A DNA stretch of 5,394 nucleotides, from contig CAZHMN010000134.1 in NCBI GenBank assembly GCA_964533705.1, forward strand, positions 1-5,394. Direction: 5' to 3'. Positions 1 to 5,270 of this stretch are shown in pieces. Origin of the DNA: CAZHMN01 sp964533705 (GTDB taxonomy: Bacteria; Electryoneota; B3-LCP). A program made the translations under genes and the position numbers. Each line of letters starts with the position of its first letter. Position 1 is the stretch's first letter. The notes beneath the pieces were generated by a model. That model saw only the letters and a program-made list of their open reading frames with translations, searched no databases and was not told where the DNA came from.

Positions 1-218
1 ACGACGGGATAGCGCTCGAATACGTCTTCGCCGTGAGGAGCCTGGTTCAAGAAATTAGTCAAGTCGTCGCCGGCGTCGTGGAGATTCTGGTGGCGGCCGC
101 TCTTCCAGAGGTCGCTGCCGGTGACGTCGTAAACAACGCCTTGATATGCAATATAGACCGGCTGTCCGTTTTTTCCGTTATACTTTTGCAACTCCTGATA
201 AGTAAAAGTCTTATCCAT
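1..218 (-). CDS. Cytochrome b5-like heme/steroid-binding domain protein (C-terminus cut by window edge)
   Basis: Reading leftwards from ATG at 218-216, 72 full codons are open and run off the left edge. The product is a small soluble protein with no signal peptide or membrane segment. It opens MDKTFTYQELQKYNGKNG, then shows VYIAYQGVVYDVT (residues 21-33), W38, and the histidine motifs RHQNLHDAG (42-50) and APHGEDV (60-66). This is the pattern of the short bacterial cytochrome b5-like family (predicted heme/steroid-binding proteins of about 75-80 residues), so only a few residues are probably missing. H47 and H62 are the likely axial heme ligands; this is inferred from family position. A purine-rich AAAGGAA lies 6 bases before the ATG and supports the start. 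The gene begins 21 bases after the mgtC-like stop with no terminator between, so co-transcription is likely. Its redox partner is unknown. Confidence 0.85.
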   Translation of the reverse strand, partial: MDKTFTYQELQKYNGKNGQPVYIAYQGVVYDVTGSDLWKSGRHQNLHDAGDDLTNFLNQAPHGEDVFERYPV

Positions 219-239
219 TTTGTTTCCTTTCAAAGCGAT

Positions 240-740
240 TCACCTGATCAGGGGTTCATTCGATTCTGCATCCTCAACGGTATCGTTCACCCGGACCCAG
301 CGCTTAACGATGATATCCTCGGCTTTTCGTATCAAGACCAGAATGAAAAGTACGATGGCGGTGACTCCCAGACCGAGGAACGGATATCCGGCTCCGATAA
401 TCAAGCCAATGGCAGCCACTGTCCAAATCGTTGCGGCGGTGGTTAAGCCATGAACGTGACCGCGAGCCTGAATGATCGCTCCCGCTCCAATAAAGCCCAC
501 ACCCGTTACAACCTGCGCGGCAACGCGGGTGACGTCGAAGGGCTGCTCAGCCGTGAGTGCTGCCAGCCGGGATACGGTCATATATAGAGTTGAACCCAGA
601 CAGATCAGAATCATGGTACGCAGACCCGCCTGCTTTCTGGCGATTTCTCTTTCAAGCCCGATCGCAGCACCGGCAATTATGGAGAACGTGATCCTCTCCA
701 GGATCAGCAGGAGGTGTTGAGCCGTCAGATACTGTTCCAT
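240..740 (-). CDS. MgtC/SapB-family inner-membrane protein, short form
   Basis: A 166-residue, very hydrophobic protein with about five predicted membrane segments (near residues 12-29, 42-59, 73-92, 99-117 and 119-137). Family motifs are clear: GAAIGLERE (24-32), AGLRTMILICLGS (38-50), QVVTGVGFIGAGAI (76-89) and GLTTAATIW (98-106). This is the MgtC/SapB domain. The best-studied member, Salmonella MgtC, aids survival at low magnesium and in macrophages and affects the F1Fo ATP synthase. That protein is about 230 residues and has a soluble C-terminal domain, which is absent here: the sequence ends about 28 residues after the last helix with a charged tail. The role in this organism therefore cannot be transferred. 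The start at ATG 740 is supported by GGAG at 752-749, 8 bases upstream. It follows the dnaK terminator and probably heads a two-gene unit with the cytochrome b5-like gene. Confidence 0.93.
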   Translation of the reverse strand: MEQYLTAQHLLLILERITFSIIAGAAIGLEREIARKQAGLRTMILICLGSTLYMTVSRLAALTAEQPFDVTRVAAQVVTGVGFIGAGAIIQARGHVHGLTTAATIWTVAAIGLIIGAGYPFLGLGVTAIVLFILVLIRKAEDIIVKRWVRVNDTVEDAESNEPLIR

Positions 741-786
741 AGCAGATTCTCCACTCAGGGTCTTCGACGAGATTACCCGGGTTATT

Positions 787-818
787 AAAAAAGAGGCGAG
801 TTCCCTTAAACCCGCCTC
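787..818 (-). terminator. Rho-independent terminator of dnaK
   Basis: On the minus strand a 10-bp stem (GAGGCGGGTT pairing with AACTCGCCTC, one G-T wobble) closes a 6-base loop and is followed directly by six Ts (792-787). It begins 28 bases after the dnaK stop. The T-run is on one side only, so it acts for leftward transcription. It separates dnaK from the mgtC-like gene, which must then have its own promoter or depend on readthrough; I see no convincing promoter in the remaining 46 bases. Confidence 0.93.
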
Positions 819-846
819 CTCCCGATCTACTGGTTATCTAATCCCA

Positions 847-2781
847 TCAATTCTTTTTTTCTTCGTCATCGTCCTCGACGACTTCGTAATCCACGTTCTC
901 GACTTCCGCTTCCTTATCCTTCTTCCCTTCGGCTTCACCAGAAACGGTTTCAGCTTTGGCCCCAGCTTGAGCTTGCGCCTGGGCGGCCTCATACATCTTG
1001 GCAGAAGCCTGCTGCCAGACCTGGTTCAGGTCGTCGGTGGCGTTTTGGATTTCCTTTACATCGCTGCCGCGCAGGGCGGTTTTCAGACGTTCCAGAGCGG
1101 CGTCAAGTTTGGCTTTATCATCCGGATCTATCTTATCTCCGAACTCCTTCATCTGCTTTTCGGTCTGCCAGGCCAGAGCATCCGCGGCGTTACGGGTTTC
1201 GACTTCCTGCCGCTTCTTGGCGTCATCCGAAGCGTGAGCTTTGGCATCCTGCTTCATTTTTTCGACCTCTTCCTTGGTCAAACCGGAGGAAGCCTGAATT
1301 TTGATGGACTGTTCCTTGCCGGTGGCCTTGTCTTTGGCCGAAACCGAAAGAATACCATTAGCATCAATGTCGAATGTCACCTCAATCTGCGGCATGCCAC
1401 GCGGTGCGGGTGGAATGCCGTCCAGTTGGAAACGCCCGATGGTCTTGTTATCGTAAGCCATGGGTCTTTCGCCCTGGAGGACATGGATGTCAACCGTGGT
1501 CTGGTTATCCGAAGCGGTGCTGAAGATCTCGGTGCGGCGATGCGGAATGGTGGTGTTGGCTTCGATCAACCTGGTCATAACGTTGCCCAGAGTTTCGATC
1601 CCCAGCGATAACGGGGTAACGTCTAAAAGCACCATGTCCTTCTGAACTTCACCGCTCAAGATGCCAGCCTGGATGGCAGCACCGACGGCGACGACCTCAT
1701 CGGGATTGACGCTTTTATTGGGCTCTTTGCCGAAGAATTTCTTGACCGCTTCGATTACAGCGGGAACTCTTGTAGATCCACCGACGAGAATAACTTCATC
1801 TATATCCTTTGGAGTCATTTTGGCCGCGTCCAGCGCCTTCTGGCAGGGATCAATGGAACGCTGCACCAGATCCTCGATCAGGGATTCGAACTTGGCTCTC
1901 GTAATGGCCATATCAAGGTGCTTGGGCCCTTCCTGCGTGGCAGTGATGAAGGGCAGGTTGATCTGCGTCTGGGCGACACTGGATAATTCAATCTTGGCCT
2001 TCTCGCAAGCTTCCTTCAAGCGCTGGAGCGCCATCGGATCTTTGCGCAGATCAATGCCCTCGGATTTTTTAAACTCATCTGCGACGTAGTCAATCAGGCG
2101 CTGATCGAAGTCATCGCCACCCAAGTGGGTATCTCCGTTGGTGGATTTTACTTCGAATACGCCTTCTCCCAGCTCCAGGATGGAAATATCGAACGTGCCT
2201 CCGCCCAGGTCATAGACAGCGATGCGTTCATCTTTATTCTTATCCAAACCGTAAGCCAGCGAGGCCGCGGTCGGCTCGTTGATGATGCGCTCCACCTTAA
2301 GGCCGGCGATTTCTCCAGCGTCTTTGGTGGCCTGGCGCTGCGTATCATTAAAGTAGGCCGGCACGGTAATCACGGCTTGAGTGACTTTTTCGCCCAAATA
2401 TTCTTCTGCAGCCTGCTTCATTTTCTGCAGGATCATGGCGGAAATTTCCGGGGGACTATATTCCTTATCGTCAATTTTCACTCGGGCCTGGCCGTTGGGG
2501 CCAGAAATGACTTCGTAAGGAACCTCTCCAATTTCGGTGTCAACTTCAGAGTAGTTACGACCCATAAACCGCTTAATTGAGTAAACGGTTTTCTGGGGAT
2601 TGGTCACCGCCTGCCGCTTGGCCGTTGCTCCGACGAGTCGTTCTCCGGACTTGGAGAAAGCGACGACGGAGGGCGTCGTGCGGCTTCCCTCGGAATTGGG
2701 GATGACGACCGGCTCGTTACCTTCCATGACTGCTACAACTGAATTCGTCGTTCCCAGATCGATTCCGATAATTTTGCCCAT
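847..2781 (-). CDS. dnaK: Molecular chaperone DnaK (Hsp70)
   Basis: A full-length 644-residue Hsp70 (E. coli DnaK is 638). It is the cytoplasmic ATP-dependent chaperone that binds exposed hydrophobic peptides, working with DnaJ and GrpE. The nucleotide-binding domain (1 to about 380) shows IDLGTTNS (7-14), the catalytic lysine K70 in SIKRFMGR, INEPTAASLAYG (167-178), the phosphate motif DLGGGTFD (191-198) and the adenosine motif ILVGGSTRVP (331-340). The linker and start of the substrate-binding domain follow (MVLLDVTPLSLG, 383-394). Next come the beta-sandwich to about 500, a helical lid to about 600, and an Ala/Gln then acidic tail ending DDDEEKKN. The stretch around residues 75-100 and 270-290 resembles the longer Gram-negative type. 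ATG 2781 is preceded by GGGAGGT at 2797-2791. There is no grpE or dnaJ beside it: the upstream neighbour is a CMD-family gene and a terminator follows, so it is probably monocistronic. Confidence 0.99.
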   Translation of the reverse strand: MGKIIGIDLGTTNSVVAVMEGNEPVVIPNSEGSRTTPSVVAFSKSGERLVGATAKRQAVTNPQKTVYSIKRFMGRNYSEVDTEIGEVPYEVISGPNGQARVKIDDKEYSPPEISAMILQKMKQAAEEYLGEKVTQAVITVPAYFNDTQRQATKDAGEIAGLKVERIINEPTAASLAYGLDKNKDERIAVYDLGGGTFDISILELGEGVFEVKSTNGDTHLGGDDFDQRLIDYVADEFKKSEGIDLRKDPMALQRLKEACEKAKIELSSVAQTQINLPFITATQEGPKHLDMAITRAKFESLIEDLVQRSIDPCQKALDAAKMTPKDIDEVILVGGSTRVPAVIEAVKKFFGKEPNKSVNPDEVVAVGAAIQAGILSGEVQKDMVLLDVTPLSLGIETLGNVMTRLIEANTTIPHRRTEIFSTASDNQTTVDIHVLQGERPMAYDNKTIGRFQLDGIPPAPRGMPQIEVTFDIDANGILSVSAKDKATGKEQSIKIQASSGLTKEEVEKMKQDAKAHASDDAKKRQEVETRNAADALAWQTEKQMKEFGDKIDPDDKAKLDAALERLKTALRGSDVKEIQNATDDLNQVWQQASAKMYEAAQAQAQAGAKAETVSGEAEGKKDKEAEVENVDYEVVEDDDEEKKN

Positions 2782-2790
2782 CGTATATAA

Positions 2791-2797
2791 ACCTCCC
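2791..2797 (-). promoter_or_regulatory. Strong ribosome binding site of dnaK
   Basis: GGGAGGT on the minus strand, 9 bases before the ATG at 2781. It lies three bases downstream of a possible hairpin (2801-2832), so folding of the leader could influence its access. Confidence 0.85.
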
Positions 2798-2800
2798 TTT

Positions 2801-2832
2801 TTAATCAGTTTATTTGTTTTTAACTGGATTAA
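2801..2832 (-). promoter_or_regulatory. Possible hairpin in the dnaK leader
   Basis: On the minus strand TTAATCCAGTT (2832-2822) can pair with AACTGATTAA (2810-2801) around an 11-base A-rich loop, giving 10 base pairs with one bulged C. It ends three bases before the Shine-Dalgarno sequence. It has no T-run after it, so it is not a terminator. It is AT-rich and would be weak. A transcript starting at the predicted sigma-54 site (about 2827) would lack most of the first arm; only a transcript from further upstream could form it fully. Confidence 0.3.
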
Positions 2833-2835
2833 CTA

Positions 2836-2854
2836 TATGCAAAGCCCGTGCCGA
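2836..2854 (-). promoter_or_regulatory. Sigma-54 (RpoN) type promoter for dnaK
   Basis: The minus strand reads CGGCACG, four bases, TTGCA from 2853 to 2838. This matches the -24/-12 consensus TGGCACG-N4-TTGCW at every position but the first. The invariant GG (2852-2851) and GC (2840-2839) are exactly 10 bases apart, as required. The predicted transcript start is near 2827, giving a leader of about 46 bases that holds the ribosome binding site. The match is seen directly; its use in the cell is inferred. Sigma-54 promoters need an activator ATPase bound upstream, and a candidate site is listed at 2961-2995. Confidence 0.7.
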
Positions 2855-2948
2855 CAATTGGCGCCTCAAATTACCGAAAATAAACTGCATATACTTATGT
2901 TTATCAAGAAATTATAATTGATCCACGGGAACAGCAAGAATAGCGAGC

Positions 2949-2977
2949 AGAATAATAATCCTGCCATATCCTGTCAA
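2949..2977 (-). promoter_or_regulatory. Possible sigma-70-type promoter upstream of dnaK
   Basis: A perfect TTGACA (2977-2972) is followed after 17 bases by TATTCT (2954-2949), which matches the -10 consensus at four of six positions. The start would be near 2942, about 160 bases before dnaK. It could give basal expression beside the sigma-54 promoter. It overlaps the inverted repeat at 2961-2995, so a protein bound there could repress it. The -10 is mediocre. Confidence 0.35.
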
Positions 2978-2995
2978 TGTGGCTTATTATGGCAG
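2961..2995. repeat. Spaced inverted repeat between the CMD gene and dnaK
   Basis: CTGCCATA (2961-2968) and TATGGCAG (2988-2995) are perfect 8-bp inverted arms separated by 19 bases. The repeat starts four bases past the CMD stop codon. Its centre is about 150 bases upstream of the predicted sigma-54 start, a usual distance for an enhancer-binding protein. It could instead be a weak terminator for the CMD gene, but the long loop and the interrupted T-run after it (GATTATTATT) make that poor. Confidence 0.45.
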
Positions 2996-2998
2996 TAT

Positions 2999-3643
2999 TT
3001 AGTTAATATTCCGCAAGACGGCCAATGCCGATAAGATTCTCTCTTCGGTAGTATATTCAGCGCAGAGATGGATGGCATCTTCGAGCTGGCCGGCACTTAC
3101 GCCGACTCGTAAAGCGCCTCGCAGGTGGGAATGAAGTTGCCTCGGAAGACCTTTAACCGTGAGAATGGCGATGATACCCAACTCGCGAAGATCAATGGAC
3201 AGGGCCGGCCTTGCCAGCACACGGCCATAGCCTTCGAGCAGCATCCATTCCCGAAGAGTCGGTGATAGGTCGGATACGTTTTGTAATAAACGATTGAAAT
3301 TGGCGCCGTAGATTCGCTCGCACAGAGCTCTGCCTCGTTCATCCCACAGAAGCAGGTTTTCAGGCGAATAGGCTTCCAACGATTCATCGGCGGGCAGGGC
3401 GCTCGCATTCAGACTTTTCAGTGTGATCAAGCCCTCGAGGGTGCAGGGATAGCCGTCGAAGAGGAGGCTCTGGAGAATGAGCTCGACCAATTCGGCGGAA
3501 CTAAAGGCTTGATCCAGGGCACGCTGCAAATCTCTTGATAAAACGTCAGGCCTGCGCTGTACCAGGGAGGCTGAAACTAAAACTGCATATCTTTGACGGG
3601 GAGTCAAATCGCTCAGGGAGCGGGGCGGCTGCTTAGAGGTCAT
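2999..3643 (-). CDS. Carboxymuconolactone decarboxylase (CMD)-family protein, AhpD/YurZ-like fold
   Basis: A 214-residue all-helical protein, probably cytoplasmic (no signal peptide). It looks like two CMD-like halves. The first is about residues 14-77, with VLVSASLVQ and ELVELILQSLLFDGYPC. The second is about 104-212, with GRALCERIYG, LSPTLREWMLLEGYGRVLARP, RELGIIAILTVKG (153-165) and SHLRGALRVGVS (172-183). The RE(L)..IA..L..G and H..GAL pattern is characteristic of the family, which includes gamma-carboxymuconolactone decarboxylase and AhpD. The AhpD redox motif CxxC is absent; single cysteines occur at 67, 108 and 194, so a thiol peroxidase role is unlikely. No aromatic-degradation genes are nearby. 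The true substrate is unknown. An in-frame stop lies 24 bases before the ATG at 3643, which fixes this start or a later one; the ribosome binding site is weak (GGA about 13 bases upstream). Confidence 0.83.
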   Translation of the reverse strand: MTSKQPPRSLSDLTPRQRYAVLVSASLVQRRPDVLSRDLQRALDQAFSSAELVELILQSLLFDGYPCTLEGLITLKSLNASALPADESLEAYSPENLLLWDERGRALCERIYGANFNRLLQNVSDLSPTLREWMLLEGYGRVLARPALSIDLRELGIIAILTVKGLPRQLHSHLRGALRVGVSAGQLEDAIHLCAEYTTEERILSALAVLRNIN

Positions 3644-3660
3644 TGGTGATCGGTTATTCC

Positions 3661-3688
3661 GTTATATTTCCCGATGGTCTGTTTTAAA
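3661..3688 (-). promoter_or_regulatory. Possible sigma-70-type promoter for the CMD gene
   Basis: On the minus strand TTTAAA (3688-3683, four of six matches to TTGACA), 16 bases, then TATAAC (3666-3661, five of six matches to TATAAT). The start would fall near 3654, giving a very short leader. It lies between the TPR gene terminator and the CMD start, where a promoter is expected. Confidence 0.35.
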
Positions 3689-3698
3689 CCATTTATAA

Positions 3699-3726
3699 TG
3701 AAAAGACCTGCCCTTTCGGACAGGTC
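3699..3726 (-). terminator. Rho-independent terminator of the TPR gene
   Basis: On the minus strand GACCTGTCC (3726-3718) pairs with GGGCAGGTC (3713-3705) over 9 bp with one wobble, closing a stable GAAA tetraloop, followed by TTTTCATT. It begins 19 bases after the TPR gene stop and ends its transcript before the CMD gene. Confidence 0.93.
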
Positions 3727-3745
3727 ATATTCGAGTTCAGAAAGG

Positions 3746-4762
3746 TTATCCTTCCTCTTCGAGAATTTTGATTTGGTGTTCTGCATTGGGGCGCCACTGT
3801 CGGTCATTCAGGCACTTCTTGTAGTTTTCCAGCGCTTTTGTCTTATTCCCGAGGGCTTGGTAAGCCTGTGCAATTTCGAAATAGGCGCCCGCATAATTCG
3901 CCTTGTACTTGAGGCATCCTTCACCGGCGTCAATGGCAAGTTGGAACTTTCCAGCTTTATTCGCTGCCATCGCTTTCAGATAATAGGATTTCCAATAACT
4001 GGGTTTGATGGCAATTGCCGCATCCGCCGCCTTTATCGCCTCATTGAACTTACCTTGCTTGCTCAGAGCCTGCGCAAGTGAGGTGAACGCCAGATAGTGT
4101 TTGGGATCGAGTTCAGTTGCGGTACGAAACGCCTCGACAGCGTCAGAATTCTTATTCATATCCAGATATACAGATCCCATACCGAAATACGCTTTTGCGT
4201 AGGAGGGGTTGTGGGTGATGGCATCCTGATATGCTTTCAGGGCTTCACTATCCTTGCCCATCTTCTGCAATACGCAGCCCCGCATATAATACGCTTCAGC
4301 GTATCCTGATTTCAGACTGATGGCATTATCAAACGAGGTTAATGCTCCAGGATAATCCCTGGCTTTGTATTGGGCCACTCCGAGCATATAATAGGTCCTG
4401 GGATTCTGGGCGTCATACTCGAGGGATTTTCTAAAGCTCTCTACGGCCTGCGTGGTCTTGCCCTGCTGATAGAACTTTTTCCCTTCGTTGTAGAATTTTA
4501 CTGCGTTATTGCGGGCTTCGATATCCTTTGAGATTTGTTCGTTCAGCGCTTTAATCTGCTCCGAAACGCTCTCCCATTCTTCAAGCAACTGATTATACTT
4601 ATCGTGATCACCGGCCTGGTTGGCAGCTTCCATCTCCGTTTTCAGTTCGCCGCGCCTATTCAACAGTGATTGGAGTTCTTCATTGGGATCATTTTGCGCA
4701 AGGCCAACTGACACCATCAGACTGATCAAGACTAACAGCGCCGCTGAACGGATCAAAATCAT
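3746..4762 (-). CDS. Secreted tetratricopeptide-repeat (TPR) protein with N-terminal coiled coil
   Basis: A 338-residue protein. I place the start at ATG 4762-4760 because GAGGAGGA (4777-4770) ends 7 bases upstream. A GTG at 4783 would extend the frame by seven codons but lies upstream of that ribosome binding site and would spoil the signal peptide. Residues 1-22 form a Sec signal (R5, hydrophobic core AALLVLISLMVSVGLA, likely cut after A22). There is no lipobox cysteine, so it is probably periplasmic or released. Residues 28-85 are charged and heptad-like, probably a coiled coil. Seven 34-residue TPRs follow, starting near 87, 121, 155, 189, 223, 257 and 291, each with the G/A-Y-A-F-P spacing (for example AEAYYMRGCVLQKMGK). 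TPRs form a scaffold that binds partner proteins; no catalytic domain is present and the partner is unknown. It is flanked by its own promoter-like region and terminator, so it is probably monocistronic. Confidence 0.9.
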   Translation of the reverse strand: MILIRSAALLVLISLMVSVGLAQNDPNEELQSLLNRRGELKTEMEAANQAGDHDKYNQLLEEWESVSEQIKALNEQISKDIEARNNAVKFYNEGKKFYQQGKTTQAVESFRKSLEYDAQNPRTYYMLGVAQYKARDYPGALTSFDNAISLKSGYAEAYYMRGCVLQKMGKDSEALKAYQDAITHNPSYAKAYFGMGSVYLDMNKNSDAVEAFRTATELDPKHYLAFTSLAQALSKQGKFNEAIKAADAAIAIKPSYWKSYYLKAMAANKAGKFQLAIDAGEGCLKYKANYAGAYFEIAQAYQALGNKTKALENYKKCLNDRQWRPNAEHQIKILEEEG

Positions 4763-4806
4763 CAGATTGTCCTCCTCTACCACAGGGTATTATGTTTCTT
4801 TTTTGC

Positions 4807-4856
4807 AGGTGAAAATATAAACAAGCGAAAAACAAAATGCAAGCATATTTTCACCT
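4807..4856. repeat. Perfect 12-bp inverted repeat around the TPR gene promoter
   Basis: AGGTGAAAATAT (4807-4818) and ATATTTTCACCT (4845-4856) are exact inverted copies separated by 26 bases. The near arm overlaps the proposed -10 and start site; the far arm lies just upstream of the proposed -35. This layout fits an operator with two half-sites or a pair of sites for a regulator. A cruciform or RNA hairpin is possible, but no T-run follows on either strand, so it is not a terminator. Confidence 0.75.
4814..4842 (-). promoter_or_regulatory. Possible sigma-70-type promoter for the TPR gene
   Basis: On the minus strand TTGCAT (4842-4837), 17 bases, then TATATT (4819-4814, five of six matches to TATAAT). 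The start would be near 4807, giving a leader of about 45 bases with the strong ribosome binding site. The -35 is weak (only TTG matches), which fits a regulated promoter. Confidence 0.45.
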
Positions 4857-5021
4857 ACTGTAACGATCAGGCATGGCACCAAGTCGATGCTTTCCATTCT
4901 TTCAGTTGTTATGCCTTCTATAAAACTAAAATTCGGGTTTCAGGGTTCCTTCAGGGGAGTGGCAGTCAGGTGGATAGCCTGTTCGGCCAGGACTATGATG
5001 GGGATGGGAATCAATCTCCGT

Positions 5022-5201
5022 TTATGCCAGAACGTCGATTTTACCGAAGGGAAGAGGTAGGGGTTGACGCTGGGAGTCCTCCTCTTTGGATTCCGATTCG
5101 GACTTCGACCCGACGAAGGTGCGCTTGCCCTGCTCCTTCGATTTCCACCCTTCATCCCGTGTGCGTATGGGTTGAACCTCTGTAGAAGTATTCTCTGGCA
5201 T
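5022..5201 (-). CDS. Small hypothetical ORF, possibly a gene remnant
   Basis: A 59-codon frame from ATG 5201 to TAA 5022. A GTG at 5225 in the same frame has no ribosome binding site. The ATG has only a weak GAGAG about 11 bases upstream. The product is hydrophilic and low in complexity: MPENTSTEVQPIRTRDEGWK, then KEQGKR, SKSESESKEED and a PLPLPFGKIDVLA end. It has no membrane segment or signal peptide. Codon third positions are mostly G or C, as in the neighbours, which favours real or former coding. The charged start, DEGWK and the Pro-Leu stretch recall the N-terminal part of DUF1844 proteins, but that family's hydrophobic core is missing. A neighbouring frame (5026-4940) reads IPIPIIVLAEQAIHL, so a frameshifted remnant is possible. 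This comparison is from memory and is weak. Confidence 0.33.
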   Translation of the reverse strand: MPENTSTEVQPIRTRDEGWKSKEQGKRTFVGSKSESESKEEDSQRQPLPLPFGKIDVLA

Positions 5202-5240
5202 TTTATGCACTTCTCTCGACCTCACTTTTTTAATCGGCAG

Positions 5241-5270
5241 ATTTTACCGCAACTTGAATAATTTTCGCAA
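5241..5270 (-). promoter_or_regulatory. Possible promoter ahead of the small ORF
   Basis: On the minus strand TTGCGA (5270-5265, four of six), 18 bases, then TAAAAT (5246-5241, five of six). The start would be near 5234, about 33 bases before the ATG at 5201. The hexamer GTTGCG occurs twice here (5271-5266 and 5253-5248), 18 bases apart. Confidence 0.3.

Noticed and set aside
967..1611. Long plus-strand frame of 214 codons inside dnaK
   Set aside because: It lies fully antisense to a clearly conserved DnaK coding region and has no sign of its own start signals. It is a by-product of dnaK codon use.
2911..2918. TATAAT within ATTATAAT upstream of dnaK as a -10 box
   Set aside because: The best -35-like sequence (TTGCTG) is only 15 bases away and matches poorly; the palindromic AT run is likely chance.
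3674..4081. Plus-strand frame of 135 codons over the 3' end of the TPR gene and its terminator
   Set aside because: It runs antisense through a well-formed terminator and TPR repeats; no ribosome binding site or recognisable domain.
4763..4783. Extension of the TPR protein to a GTG at 4783
   Set aside because: The GTG lies upstream of GAGGAGGA, which fits the ATG at 4762 exactly, and the added residues VEEDNL would put acidic charge ahead of the signal peptide.
4862..4895. TGGCAC followed by TGCTTT on the plus strand as a second sigma-54 promoter
   Set aside because: The GG-to-GC distance is 12 bases instead of the required 10, and it points away from any gene.
4970..5185. Plus-strand 71-codon frame containing DYDGDGNQS, which looks like a dockerin or EF-hand calcium loop
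   Set aside because: It begins at GTG without a ribosome binding site, has one isolated loop-like motif, and the rest is Pro/Arg/Cys-rich and unlike any fold. It overlaps the minus-strand small ORF, whose codon pattern is better.
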